Below, in pieces: positions 47,938 to 57,128 of a DNA stretch of 64,000 nucleotides (position 1 is the first letter of the stretch; each line of letters begins with the position of its first letter). The DNA lies in assembly GCF_001632775.1 (NCBI RefSeq), contig NZ_CP015249.1, positions 3,886,686-3,950,685 on the forward strand. The letters run 5' to 3'. Position numbers and translations under genes: made by a program. The notes beneath the pieces were generated by a model. It was not told the DNA's origin, searched no databases, and saw only the letters and a list, made by a program, of their open reading frames with translations. The DNA is from Dokdonella koreensis DS-123. GTDB lineage: Bacteria > Pseudomonadota > Gammaproteobacteria > Xanthomonadales > Rhodanobacteraceae.

Positions 47938-47969
47938 ACAAAAAACCCGCCTCTCGGCGGGTTTTTTGT
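47938..47969. terminator. Bidirectional intrinsic terminator
   Basis: A perfect 14-bp stem (47938-47951 with 47956-47969) with loop TCTC has a run of six A on the left arm and six T on the right. It therefore ends rpmG transcription on the plus strand and desaturase transcription on the minus strand. Confidence 0.93.
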
Positions 47970-48008
47970 TGTCCGGGCCTGTCCGATGCCCGCGCGGCCG
48001 CTGCCGGC

Positions 48009-49214
48009 TCAATGCTCGGCCGCGATCCGGTAGCCCTTGAGCCGCGCCGCGAAATCGGCCAGCACGCGGATGCCGCTCGATTCGGCTTCGTGGCACCACT
48101 GCTTGACGCTCTCCAGCATCGCCTCGGCATTGCGGCCGTTGCGCTCGGTCAGCGCGGCGAGGCGGGCGCGGAACTCGCAGACTGTCGCCAGCAGCGGGCG
48201 CTCGCGCACGACCGCCTCGAGCCGCTCGCGCGAATGGGAATCGAGCCAGCGGCCGCCGTTGGCGAGCGCCTTGCGCAGCTTGCGCGGCATCGACTTGATG
48301 CTGGCGCCCGCATGGGCAGCTTCCTCGCGCAGGATCGGCACGATCACGCCGCTGAAGTAGTCGCTCATGACGTGGAACCGGTGCGACAGCAGCGCCTTGA
48401 TCGTCTCGCCGTCGGGCAGCGGCACGTTCGCGCGCAGATCGAGCGCCGGCGCGACGCGCAGGACCTTGGCCAGGCGCAGCGTCTCGAACAGGCGGATCGC
48501 CGCCCAGCCGATGTCGAACTCGAACTTGCGCAGCGCGAACTTCGCCGAGCTGGGGAACGCGTGATGGTTGTTGTGGAGTTCCTCGCCGCCGATGATGAGC
48601 CCCCACGGCGAGAGATTGGTCGAGGTGTCGGCCGACTCGAAGTTGCGGTAGCCCCACCAGTGCCCGAGGCCGTTGACGACGCCGGCCGCCCAGAACGGGA
48701 TCCAGATCATCTGCAACGCCCAGATGGCCACGCCCACCGCGCCGAACAGCGCGAAGTTGACCAGCAGCATCAGCGTCGGACCCATCGACGGCGCGCGCGC
48801 GTAGACAGCGCGCTCGATCCAGTCGTTGGGCGTGCCCATGCCGTACTTGTCCATGATCGAGGCATCGCGGCAGGCGACGCGATACAGGTCCACGCCCTCC
48901 AGCAGCACCTTGCCGATGCCGTGGACGACCGGGCTGTGCGGATCCTCGGCGGTCTCCGTCTGCGCGTGGTGCTTGCGGTGGATCGCGACCCACTGCTTGG
49001 TCACCATCGCCGTGGTCAGCCACGCCCAGAAGCGGAAGAAATGCGCGAGCAGCGGGTGGAAATCGACGCCGCGGTGGGTCTGGCTGCGATGCAGGTACAG
49101 CGTGACCGAGAAGATCGTCAACTGCGTGACGACCACGAAATAGGTGATCCAGGTGCCCCACGAGGCCTGGCTGAACAGGCCGCGCGCGGCGAAATCGAGA
49201 ACGGTATCCAACAT
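48009..49214 (-). CDS. Membrane fatty-acid desaturase (acyl-CoA delta-9 type)
   Basis: This 401-residue di-iron enzyme has the three histidine boxes of membrane desaturases: HRSQTH, HRKHH and HNNHH (in EELHNNHHAFP). Several hydrophobic helices surround them. It should introduce a double bond into saturated acyl chains using oxygen and an electron donor, to tune membrane fluidity. After the last box there is an unusually long tail of about 160 residues, rich in Arg/Ala/Glu and free of membrane segments. A tail of some length is common in proteobacterial DesB-like proteins. A TATAGT -10 box lies at 49249-49254. Transcription ends at the bidirectional terminator. Confidence 0.92.
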   Translation of the reverse strand: MLDTVLDFAARGLFSQASWGTWITYFVVVTQLTIFSVTLYLHRSQTHRGVDFHPLLAHFFRFWAWLTTAMVTKQWVAIHRKHHAQTETAEDPHSPVVHGIGKVLLEGVDLYRVACRDASIMDKYGMGTPNDWIERAVYARAPSMGPTLMLLVNFALFGAVGVAIWALQMIWIPFWAAGVVNGLGHWWGYRNFESADTSTNLSPWGLIIGGEELHNNHHAFPSSAKFALRKFEFDIGWAAIRLFETLRLAKVLRVAPALDLRANVPLPDGETIKALLSHRFHVMSDYFSGVIVPILREEAAHAGASIKSMPRKLRKALANGGRWLDSHSRERLEAVVRERPLLATVCEFRARLAALTERNGRNAEAMLESVKQWCHEAESSGIRVLADFAARLKGYRIAAEH

Positions 49215-49248
49215 GTTGACGCCAAAAGCCCAAGGAATGCGATGGCCG

Positions 49249-49254
49249 ACTATA
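49249..49254 (-). promoter_or_regulatory. -10 box of the desaturase gene
   Basis: TATAGT on the minus strand lies 34 bases upstream of the ATG at 49214. The -35 region at 17-base spacing is not a good match. Confidence 0.45.
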
Positions 49255-49383
49255 CGTGAGCCGGCCCCCCGGGGACCATCGACGACGCCGCAGGCGGCGT
49301 AAAGGTTTCAAAAGCTGCCGGGCGGGTCCGTCCCGCGGCCCGGCTTGCCGCGCGGGGGGCCGAACCGGAACAATGCGCGCTCC

Positions 49384-50331
49384 ATGCCTTCTTCACCCCC
49401 TGTCCTCACGCTCGAACAGACCGGCCGCTCCTTGGCCGGCCGCGTCATCGTCGACGCACTGGACCTGACGGTCGGCAAGGGCGAGGTCGTGGGCCTGCTC
49501 GGCATCAACGGCGCCGGCAAGTCCACGACACTGCGGCTGGTGGCCGGCGTCCTGGCGCCCGATCGCGGCACCATCCGCCTCAACGGGGTCGACCTGGCCG
49601 AACAGCCGCACACCGCCCGGCGTGCGATCGGCTACCTGCCGGAGGACCCGCCTCTCTACGCGGAACTCACGGTCGCCGAGTTCCTGCGGTTCTGCGGACG
49701 GCTGCACGGCCTGGCCGGCGCGCGGCTGCGCGCGCAACTGGACCGCACGATCGAGCGTTGCGACCTCGGCGACGTCCGGCGGCGCCTGATCGGCGCACTG
49801 TCCAAGGGCTATCGGCAACGCGTGGGCATCGCCCAGGCGATCGTGCACGAACCGGACCTGATCGTACTGGACGAGCCGGCCTCCGGCCTGGACCCGGTGC
49901 AGGCACTGAAGCTGCGCGCGCTGGTGCGAAGCCTCGGCGAGCACCATGCGGTGATCCTGTCGACCCACCTGCTGCCGGACGTATCGGCCTGCTGCGACCG
50001 GGTCGCGATCCTGCATCGCGGCCGCCTGCGCTACCGCGGCCGCATCGACGCCCTCGACGCCGGCGGCCTGCTGCGCGTGACCCTGGCCCGGCCGGTGACG
50101 GCCGACGCGTGGACCGGCATGACCGGCGTCGCGGCGGCCGAGGCGATCGACGGGCTGCGCTGGCGGCTGCGCCCGCAGGCGGCGACCGATGCGGCGGCGA
50201 TCGCCGCGGCGGTCGTGGGCCGCGGCTGGGGCCTGGTCGAGCTGCGCTCGGAAGGCTCCGCGCTGGAGGAAACCTTCCTGCGCATCGCCAGTACCGAAAC
50301 CGAACCCGAACCCGAAGGTGCCGCCGCATGA
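49384..50331 (+). CDS. ABC transporter ATPase (GldA-like)
   Basis: This 315-residue ATPase has Walker A GINGAGKSTTLRL, the signature ALSKGYRQRVGIAQA and Walker B LIVLDEPASGLDP, followed by STHLLPDV with the switch His. The LSKGYRQR form of the signature and the C-terminal extension (about residues 225-315) are typical of the ABC-2/gliding (GldA, NosF-like) group. It forms an operon with a permease, a GldG-like protein and a DUF4340-like protein; all junctions overlap by one to four bases. In Bacteroidetes the set GldA-GldF-GldG supports gliding, but in Proteobacteria its substrate is unknown. Confidence 0.9.
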   Translation: MPSSPPVLTLEQTGRSLAGRVIVDALDLTVGKGEVVGLLGINGAGKSTTLRLVAGVLAPDRGTIRLNGVDLAEQPHTARRAIGYLPEDPPLYAELTVAEFLRFCGRLHGLAGARLRAQLDRTIERCDLGDVRRRLIGALSKGYRQRVGIAQAIVHEPDLIVLDEPASGLDPVQALKLRALVRSLGEHHAVILSTHLLPDVSACCDRVAILHRGRLRYRGRIDALDAGGLLRVTLARPVTADAWTGMTGVAAAEAIDGLRWRLRPQAATDAAAIAAAVVGRGWGLVELRSEGSALEETFLRIASTETEPEPEGAAA

Positions 50332-51083
50332 GCACCGGATTGATCGCGACCAACGAATGGCGGCGACAGGCGGTCCAGGCGTTCGCCTGGGGCCTGGCCG
50401 CTGCCGTGCTGGCCCTGATGGCCTGGCAGTTCCTGGTGGCCCTGGGCGCCTACCTGCAGATCGCGCCCAAGCTCGGCGCGCTGCCGAACGCCCCGGGCGT
50501 GACGGACCTGGTCGCGATCCCGCTGCTGCGCAGCTTCTCGAACCTGCTGCTGCTGGTCGTGCCGCTGCTGACGATGCGCACGTTCGCGGGCGAGCGCCAG
50601 CTGCGCACGCTGCCGCTGCTGCTGGCCGCCGGCGCGGGCGACCTGCGCATCGTGCTCGGCAAGTTTCTCGGCACGCTGCCGCTGGCCTTGATCCTGATCG
50701 CGCTGGTCGCGGCGATGCCGCTCAGCCTCGCCTTCGGCACCACGCTGGACCTGGGCAAGCTGGCGGCGGCGGCCCTCGGCCTGACCTTGTTCGCCGCCGC
50801 CCTGGTCGCGATCGGGATCGCCTGCTCGGCCTGGGTCGCGCAGCCGGCGCTCGCCGCCGGCCTGGCCGTCGCGATCGGCGGCGCGCTGAGCGTGCTCGAC
50901 CTCGGCGCGCGCTTCGAGGGCATCGGCAACAGCGCGATCAACTGGTTCGCGCTGCCGACCCACCTCGAGCCGTTCCTGCGCGGCATCGTCGCCAGCGTCG
51001 ACATCGCCTACTTCCTGCTGATCTGCGCCGTCGCCCTGGCCCTGGCGACGCGCCGGCTGCAGCGCCTGCGGCAGGCACCGTGA
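50328..51083 (+). CDS. ABC-2-type permease (GldF-like)
   Basis: This 251-residue protein has six predicted helices and begins IATNEWRRQAVQAFAWG, the usual start of ABC-2/GldF permeases. The segments MRTFAGERQLRTLPLLLAAG and LGKFLGTLPLALILIALVA are hallmarks of the family. It would form the membrane part of the transporter with the preceding ATPase. The ATG at 50328 overlaps the ATPase stop as ATGA, and its own stop overlaps the GldG-like start by one base. Confidence 0.88.
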   Translation: MSTGLIATNEWRRQAVQAFAWGLAAAVLALMAWQFLVALGAYLQIAPKLGALPNAPGVTDLVAIPLLRSFSNLLLLVVPLLTMRTFAGERQLRTLPLLLAAGAGDLRIVLGKFLGTLPLALILIALVAAMPLSLAFGTTLDLGKLAAAALGLTLFAAALVAIGIACSAWVAQPALAAGLAVAIGGALSVLDLGARFEGIGNSAINWFALPTHLEPFLRGIVASVDIAYFLLICAVALALATRRLQRLRQAP

Positions 51084-52432
51084 TGCGCGCACGGCTCGGC
51101 GACATCCTCTTCAAGGTGGCGATCGGCATCGCGGCCGTGTGCCTGGGCTTCTTGAGCACGCGGCACGGCTTCGAGTACGACCTCAGCGCCGGTGCCCGCG
51201 CCAGCCTCGGCCCGGCCACTACCGCGCTGCTCGAAACATTGGACGCGCCCGTCGAGGTGGTCTCCTACGCGCGCCGGCAGGGCGGGCTGCGGCCGGTCAT
51301 CGGCGAGTTCGTCGCGCGCTACCAGCGCCTGAAGCCGGACCTGACGCTGCGCTTCGTCGATCCGGACGCCGACCCGGGCGCGATGCGCGCCGAAGGCATC
51401 CGCCTGGACGGCGAGATCGAGATCCGCTATCGCGAGCGCAGCGAGCGCCTGAAGGTGCTCAGTGAGAACGAGTTCTCCAACGCGCTGCTGCGCCTGTCGC
51501 GCAGCGGCGAGCGCATCGTCGCCTTCCTCGAAGGCGCCGGCGAGCGGCAGCCGCTGGGCCAGGCCAATGCGGACCTCGGGCAGTTCGTCCTGGCGCTGCA
51601 GGAACAAGGCATGCGTCCGGTCGGGCTGCCGCTGGCGAGCAGCGGCCAGGTGCCGCGCAACACCGACCTGCTCGTGATCGCCAATCCGCGCGTCGCGCTC
51701 CCGCCGGCGGCGGTGACCGAGCTGATCGACTATGTCGAGCGGGGCGGCAACCTGCTCTGGCTGGCCGAGCCGGACGAGCGCGGCGGCCTGGATGCGCTGG
51801 CCGAGGCGCTCTCGCTGCGCGTGCTGCCCGGCACGGTGGTCGACGGCGGCGGCGCGGCCTTCGGGCTCGACGACCCGACCTTCGTCGCGGTCAGCCAGTA
51901 CCCTCCGCATGCGATCACCCAGGGCTTCGTGCTGACCACGCTGTTTCCGCAGGCCGTCGCCCTCGCGCAGGTTTCGCCGCCCCGCTGGGACATCGCCCCG
52001 CTGCTGCGCAGTTCGCTGCAGTCGTGGAACGAGACCGGCCACATCCCCCAGGCCGGCGAGGCCGCCGGCAACGTCCGCCACGACGCCGAAGCCGGCGAGA
52101 TCACCGGCCCGCTGGACCTGGGCTTCGCGCTGCGGCGCAACTCGCCGGATCCCGAGCGCAGCGAGCAGCGCGTCGTCGTGATCGGCGACGGCGACTTCCT
52201 CTCCAACACCTTTCTCGGCAACGCCGGCAACCGCGAGTTCGGCGTGCGCCTGTTCAATTGGCTGGTCCACGACGACAGCCTGGTCGAAGTCCCCGATCGC
52301 AGCGCGCCCGATCGCGAGCTGACATTGTCCCAAACCACCCTGAACCTGCTCGGCTTCGCGTTCCTGGTCGGCCTCCCCGCACTGCTGGCGGCCTGCGGCG
52401 GCGTGATCGCCTGGCGCCGCCGGCGCCGCTGA
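51083..52432 (+). CDS. GldG-like ABC-associated periplasmic protein
   Basis: This 449-residue protein has a helix near each end (about residues 9-25 and 420-440) and a large extracytoplasmic domain between them. Segments such as FVARYQRLKPDLTLRFVDPD, VIANPRVALPPAAVTELIDY and VVVIGDGDFLSNTFLGNAGN identify the ABC-associated GldG (DUF7088/IFT52-like) family. Such proteins accompany GldA/GldF and probably interact with the cargo or the cell wall. The start overlaps the permease stop by one base and the stop overlaps the next start, so all four genes are coupled. Confidence 0.85.
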   Translation: MRARLGDILFKVAIGIAAVCLGFLSTRHGFEYDLSAGARASLGPATTALLETLDAPVEVVSYARRQGGLRPVIGEFVARYQRLKPDLTLRFVDPDADPGAMRAEGIRLDGEIEIRYRERSERLKVLSENEFSNALLRLSRSGERIVAFLEGAGERQPLGQANADLGQFVLALQEQGMRPVGLPLASSGQVPRNTDLLVIANPRVALPPAAVTELIDYVERGGNLLWLAEPDERGGLDALAEALSLRVLPGTVVDGGGAAFGLDDPTFVAVSQYPPHAITQGFVLTTLFPQAVALAQVSPPRWDIAPLLRSSLQSWNETGHIPQAGEAAGNVRHDAEAGEITGPLDLGFALRRNSPDPERSEQRVVVIGDGDFLSNTFLGNAGNREFGVRLFNWLVHDDSLVEVPDRSAPDRELTLSQTTLNLLGFAFLVGLPALLAACGGVIAWRRRRR

Positions 52433-53235
52433 TGCGCCGGCGCACACGCCATCTGGTGCTGGCCGTCGCGGCGGCCGCCGCGCTCGCGGGCGCGGTCGGC
52501 CTGCAGCTCCGCCACGAGCGGACCGCGCTGCCCGGTCCGCTGACGGCCCTGGATGCCGCCGGCATCACCGAGGTGACGGTCCGCTGCCGCGGCTGCGACA
52601 CACGGCGTTTCGAACGGGTCGACGGCCGCTGGTGGATGCGCGAGCCCTACGACCTGCCGGCCGACCCCGCGGCCGTCGACGGCCTGCTGGCCATCGCCGC
52701 CACGCCGGTACGCACCTGGTACCACGAAGGGGACCTGGATCTTTCGCGCCTGGGCCTGGACCCGCCGCTGATCGAGCTCCAGCTCGACGCGCACGCCATC
52801 CGGGTCGGCACCACGGACGCCATCGACAGCGATCGCTACATCGCCGTCGGCAACACCGTCGCACGCGCGCGCGACCGCTTCAGCCCACGCCTGCTCGCCG
52901 TCGCCGAAACCGAGCTGGAGCGCCACCTGGTGCCGCAGGATGGCAACCCGCTGACGGTCAGCCTCTCCGTCGCCGGCACGGTCCATGCCGGCGACGCCGG
53001 CGCCTGGGCACAGGCACAGGCGCTGCACATCGAGAAGGCGGCGGAAGGCTTCCAACCGCCTGCGTCGGCGATCGAGGCCACCCTCGTGCTGGCCGGCGGC
53101 ACACCGCTGAGCTACCGGCTGCTGCGCCAGGGGAACGCCTACCTGGCGCTGCGCGACGCTCCGGCCCTGATCTACGTCCTCGACCAGGCCACCCTGGTCG
53201 CGCTGCTGCCGGAGGGTGTCGCGCTGCCGCAGTGA
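52432..53235 (+). CDS. DUF4340-like membrane-anchored protein of the Gld-type operon
   Basis: This 267-residue protein has one N-terminal helix (about residues 7-23) and a beta-rich extracytoplasmic domain. DUF4340 proteins often follow GldG-like genes, and segments such as RFERVDGRWWMREPYDLPAD, AAVDGLLAIAATPV and LGLDPPLIELQLDAHAIRVG match the repeated beta pattern of that family. Its function is not known; it may act as a periplasmic partner of the transporter. The ATG overlaps the upstream stop by one base. Confidence 0.72.
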   Translation: MRRRTRHLVLAVAAAAALAGAVGLQLRHERTALPGPLTALDAAGITEVTVRCRGCDTRRFERVDGRWWMREPYDLPADPAAVDGLLAIAATPVRTWYHEGDLDLSRLGLDPPLIELQLDAHAIRVGTTDAIDSDRYIAVGNTVARARDRFSPRLLAVAETELERHLVPQDGNPLTVSLSVAGTVHAGDAGAWAQAQALHIEKAAEGFQPPASAIEATLVLAGGTPLSYRLLRQGNAYLALRDAPALIYVLDQATLVALLPEGVALPQ

Positions 53236-53295
53236 CGCTTCCGGCGCGGACCTGCATCATCCGCGGCTGTCGCTCCTCATTTCACCGACGTCCCG

Positions 53296-54111
53296 ATGCC
53301 CGAATTGCCCGAAGTGGAGACCGCGCGGCGCGGCCTGGCGCCGCACCTGGTCGGCCAGCGCGTCGACGCCCTGGACATCCGCCAGCCGAAGCTGCGCTGG
53401 CCGATCCCCCCTGCCCTGCGCGAAGGGCTGGTCGGCCACCGGATCGAGGCGGTACAGCGGCGGGCGAAGTACCTGCTGGTGGATACCGACGCCGGCAGCG
53501 CGCTGCTGCACCTCGGCATGTCGGGCATGTTGCGCGTCCTGCCCGCCTCCACGCCGATCGGCCCACACGACCATGTCGACTGGCAGCTCGAGTCCGGCCG
53601 CGTACTGCGCTACACCGACCCGCGCCGGTTCGGCTGCCAGCTCTGGCAGCCGCGCGGCGAGACGCACCCGCTGCTGGCCCACCTCGGTCCCGAGCCGCTG
53701 TCCGACGCGTTCGACGGCGACCTGCTCTGGCACCGGTCGCGCGGCCGCGCGGCGCCGGTCAAGCTGTTCGTGATGGACCAGGCGATCGTGGTCGGCGTCG
53801 GCAACATCTATGCGTCCGAAGCGCTGTTCGCCGCGGGCATCGACCCGCGGCAGGCGGCCGGCAGGATCGCGCGTGCGCGCTACGTCCGGCTGGCCGACGC
53901 GGTGCGGCGAATCCTTGCGCATGCGATCACGCGCGGCGGCACCACCCTGCGCGATTTCCTGAATCCCGACGGCGCTCCCGGTTACTTCGAGCAGGAACTG
54001 TTCGTCTATGGCCGCGAAGGCCAGGCCTGCCGCACCTGCGGCACGCCGATTCGCGGCGTACGGCTGGGCCAGCGCAGCACGTTCTACTGTCCCGCCTGCC
54101 AGACGCGCTGA
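53296..54111 (+). CDS. mutM: Formamidopyrimidine-DNA glycosylase
   Basis: This 271-residue repair enzyme removes oxidised purines such as 8-oxoguanine and cuts the DNA backbone. It has Pro2 (catalytic nucleophile) and Glu3 in [14 protein letters not shown], the lysine in RRAKYLL, the H2TH part [12 protein letters not shown] and a C-terminal zinc finger with CRTCGTPI and YCPACQ. The start is fixed because Pro2 must be the N-terminal residue after Met removal. It lies 60 bases after the Gld-type operon, so it may be read together with it. Confidence 0.97.
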   Translation: MPELPEVETARRGLAPHLVGQRVDALDIRQPKLRWPIPPALREGLVGHRIEAVQRRAKYLLVDTDAGSALLHLGMSGMLRVLPASTPIGPHDHVDWQLESGRVLRYTDPRRFGCQLWQPRGETHPLLAHLGPEPLSDAFDGDLLWHRSRGRAAPVKLFVMDQAIVVGVGNIYASEALFAAGIDPRQAAGRIARARYVRLADAVRRILAHAITRGGTTLRDFLNPDGAPGYFEQELFVYGREGQACRTCGTPIRGVRLGQRSTFYCPACQTR

Positions 54112-54317
54112 ACGCGGCGCATCAGTCAGCCATCATTCAGCTCCCGGCGTGCGATCGTATGACGGAAGACACTAGCAAGCACTGGGCGGATCAGGCAAAA
54201 ATCCGCACGCTTTGTGCAAGCCGCAGCCACAGATCCCGAAACCGGGGTGGGTTTTCTGATTGGCGCTGCGCCCGCCCGCTGTTACTATACTTTCCAGTTC
54301 ATTATTTGGTGCCGTCC
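54112..54317 (+). other. Promoter region of the RND efflux operon
   Basis: This 206-base region has a TATACT -10 box (54286-54291) but no well-spaced -35 box. An inverted repeat GCGGAT-N9-ATCCGC (54186-54206) may be an operator or a weak mutM end. No regulator gene is adjacent. Confidence 0.45.
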
Positions 54318-55850
54318 ATGGCCAGCCAACCCTGCCTTGTGTCCAGGATTCCTTCTCCTGCCTCCGTTTCCGGCCGCCGCGGTTCAGCGGTCGGTGCTGC
54401 CGTGCTCACGGTCTTGCTGGCCGGTTGCGCGGTCGGCCCGGAGTTTCGCTCGCCGGCACCGCCGGAAACCGGCGCCTACCTGCCCGACCGCCTGCCGGCG
54501 ACGACGGCATCCGCCGACACGCCCACCGGCGATGCGCAGCGCTTCCTCGAAGGAACCAGCCCGCCCGACCGGTGGTGGGTGAACTTCGGCAATGACCAGC
54601 TGAGCCAGCGCATCGAGCAGGCGCTCGCCAACAGCCCGAGCGTCGCCTCGGCCCAGGCCGCGCTGCGGCAGGCCCAGGAAAACGTCAACGCCGCGCGCGG
54701 CTCGTTGTTCCCGTCGGTCGACGCCAACGCCGGCGCCACGCGCCAGAACGGCATCGCCGCGGGCACGCCGGGCACCTCGCCGTTCACCGTCTACAACGCC
54801 GGCGTCGGCGTTTCCTACACGCTGGACCTGTTCGGCGGCGTACGGCGCGGCGTCGAGGCGCAATCGGCCTTGGCCGACCTGCAGCGTTACCAGCTGGAGG
54901 GCACCTACCTCAGCCTGGCGGCCAATGTCGCGACGACCAGCATCCTGGAAGCGTCGCTGCGCGAGCAGATCCGGGCGACCGAGGAGATCGTCGACCTGTA
55001 TCGCCAGCAGTACGACCTGACCAGCAAGCAGAGCGAGATCGGCGCCAAGTCGCAAGCCGACGTCCTGGTCGCGCAGAGCCAGGTCGCCACGGCCAGCGCC
55101 CAGTTGCCCGAGCTGCGCAAGGCGCTGGCGCAGACCCAGACGCAGCTCGCGGTCTACCTGGGCCGCTTCCCGTCGGAAGCCGAGTTCGCGGCGCTGGAGC
55201 TGGATGCCGTCAAGCTGCCGATCGACATACCGGTCAGCCTGCCGTCCACGCTGGTGCGCGAACGCCCCGACATCCGCGCCGCCGAGGCGCAGCTGCACCA
55301 GGCGACCGCCCAGGTCGGCATCGCGACCGCCAACCTGTTCCCGACGATCACCCTCAACGGCTCGTACGGTTCGCAGGCGGCACGCGGCGGCGACCTGTTC
55401 GGCAGCGGGACCGAGGCCTGGAGCCTCGGCCTCAACCTGCTCCAGCCGATCTTCCGCGGCGGCACGCTGCGCGCCCAGAAGCGCGCGGCCGAGGCCGGCG
55501 TGGACAAGGCCGCCGCCGACTACCGCACCACCGTGCTGACCGCGTTCCAGAACGTGGCCGATGCGCTGCGCGCGCTCGAGCTCGACGCCGCCGGGCTGAA
55601 GGCACAGGCCGATGCCGAACAGGCCACGCGCAGCAGCCTGGACCTGGTGCGTATCCAGTACGACGACGGCGCCGCCAGCTACCTGCAGGTGATCGACGCG
55701 ACGCGCCTGTACCAGCAGGCCCGCATTGCCGTGATCCAGGCGCGCGCCGCGCGGCTGACCAATACCGCTGCGCTCTACGCCGCCCTGGGCGGCGGCTGGC
55801 GCGGTACCGACGCAGCCGCGATCGCGGCTGCGCAAACGATTTCGAACTGA
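54318..55850 (+). CDS. NodT/OprM-type outer-membrane channel of an RND pump
   Basis: This 510-residue outer-membrane factor has a lipoprotein-like signal (TVLLAGC, Cys at about residue 37, after a long polar start) and two OEP repeats. Segments are WWVNFGNDQLSQRIEQALAN, LRQAQENVNAARGSLFPSVD, VRERPDIRAAEAQLHQATAQ and FRGGTLRAQKRAAEAGVDKA. It should be the exit duct for the adaptor and transporter encoded just downstream (12 and 99 bases). The ATG at 54318 gives a long n-region; a later start is possible but would weaken the signal. Confidence 0.92.
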   Translation: MASQPCLVSRIPSPASVSGRRGSAVGAAVLTVLLAGCAVGPEFRSPAPPETGAYLPDRLPATTASADTPTGDAQRFLEGTSPPDRWWVNFGNDQLSQRIEQALANSPSVASAQAALRQAQENVNAARGSLFPSVDANAGATRQNGIAAGTPGTSPFTVYNAGVGVSYTLDLFGGVRRGVEAQSALADLQRYQLEGTYLSLAANVATTSILEASLREQIRATEEIVDLYRQQYDLTSKQSEIGAKSQADVLVAQSQVATASAQLPELRKALAQTQTQLAVYLGRFPSEAEFAALELDAVKLPIDIPVSLPSTLVRERPDIRAAEAQLHQATAQVGIATANLFPTITLNGSYGSQAARGGDLFGSGTEAWSLGLNLLQPIFRGGTLRAQKRAAEAGVDKAAADYRTTVLTAFQNVADALRALELDAAGLKAQADAEQATRSSLDLVRIQYDDGAASYLQVIDATRLYQQARIAVIQARAARLTNTAALYAALGGGWRGTDAAAIAAAQTISN

Positions 55851-55862
55851 GGAGAAACGCGC

Positions 55863-57029
55863 ATGGCTACGCGCGAGCAACGCAAACCCAGCACCACCAA
55901 GCGCATGATCATCATGTTGCTGATCGTCGGCCTGCTGCTGGCCCTGCTGATCGGCTGGAACGTCATGGGTCAGGTCATGACGGCCAAGTTCCGCGAGAAC
56001 ATGCCGGTGCCGCCGCAGACGGTCACTTCGACCAAGACCGGCTACGACCAGTGGCAGCCGTCGCAGACCGCGGTCGGCACGCTGCGCGCGGTGCGGGGCG
56101 CGGACCTGGCCTTCGACGTCTCCGGCGTCGTCACCAAGGTCAACCTCAAGTCCGGCGATACGGTCCAGGAAGGCCAGGTGCTGATCCAGCTGCGCGACGA
56201 CGACGACGTCGCCGCGCTGCGCCAGGCCGAGGCCGGCTCGGCGCTGGCCAAGGTGACCTTCGATCGCGCCAAGCGCCAGCTCGACGTCAAGGCGATCAGC
56301 CAGGCCGACTACGACAACGCCGCCGCCGACTTGAAGGCCAAGCAGGCCGCGGTGCAGCAGCAGCAGGCGCTCGTCGCCAAGAAGCAGCTGCGTGCGCCGT
56401 TCTCGGGCCGTGCGGGCATCGTCACCCTGAGCCCGGGCGCCTACGTCAATTCGGGCACCGCGATCGTCACCGTGCAGCAGACCGATCCGATGTACGTGGA
56501 CTTCTTCGCGCCGCAACGCAACCTCGGTGCGCTCAAGGTCGGCCAGCGCGTGGCGCTGACGCTGGACGCCTATGCCGACCGTACGTTCGAGGGCGTGCTC
56601 TCGGCGATCGACCCGAAGGTGGAAGGCGATACGCGCAACGTCCGCGTCGAGGCGGCGGTGTCCAACACGGACGGTGCGCTCGTACCGGGCATGTTCGCCA
56701 ATGTCAGCGTCGACGTCGGCGATCAGGATCGCCAGCTGACGCTGCCGCAGACCGCGATCACGTTCAATCCGTACGGCGAGACCGTGTTCGTCGTGAAGCC
56801 CAGCGAGAAGAAGGGCGAGGACGGCAAGCCGGCCCTGCCCGAGGCCCAGCAGGTCTTCGTCACCACCGGATCGCGGCGCGGCGACCAGGTGGCGGTGCTC
56901 ACCGGCCTGGAAGAAGGCGCCGAAGTGGTCACCAGCGGACAGCTCAAGCTCAAGAACGGCACGCCGCTGATCATCGACAACAGCAAGCAGCCCAAGAACG
57001 ATCCGAATCCCAAGCCCCAGGAACAGTAA
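55863..57029 (+). CDS. RND periplasmic adaptor (HlyD/AcrA family)
   Basis: This 388-residue adaptor is anchored by one N-terminal helix (about residues 17-37, IIMLLIVGLLLALLIGWNVM) instead of a lipid. Its lipoyl, hairpin and barrel parts show as GVVTKVNLKSGDTVQEGQVL, LRAPFSGRAGIVTLSPGAYV and VAVLTGLEEGAEVVTSGQLK, the order of MexH/MdtA-like proteins. It would link the permease at 57129 to the channel at 54318. The ATG at 55863 follows GAGGAG. Confidence 0.92.
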   Translation: MATREQRKPSTTKRMIIMLLIVGLLLALLIGWNVMGQVMTAKFRENMPVPPQTVTSTKTGYDQWQPSQTAVGTLRAVRGADLAFDVSGVVTKVNLKSGDTVQEGQVLIQLRDDDDVAALRQAEAGSALAKVTFDRAKRQLDVKAISQADYDNAAADLKAKQAAVQQQQALVAKKQLRAPFSGRAGIVTLSPGAYVNSGTAIVTVQQTDPMYVDFFAPQRNLGALKVGQRVALTLDAYADRTFEGVLSAIDPKVEGDTRNVRVEAAVSNTDGALVPGMFANVSVDVGDQDRQLTLPQTAITFNPYGETVFVVKPSEKKGEDGKPALPEAQQVFVTTGSRRGDQVAVLTGLEEGAEVVTSGQLKLKNGTPLIIDNSKQPKNDPNPKPQEQ

Positions 57030-57128
57030 TGGGCCGGAACGGCGCCGCCGCTGCGACATCCGTCGGAGCGGCCGGCCGGCCGACCGCCACATCCCTGGCC
57101 GCGGGCTCAGGGGCAGAAGGAATATGAG

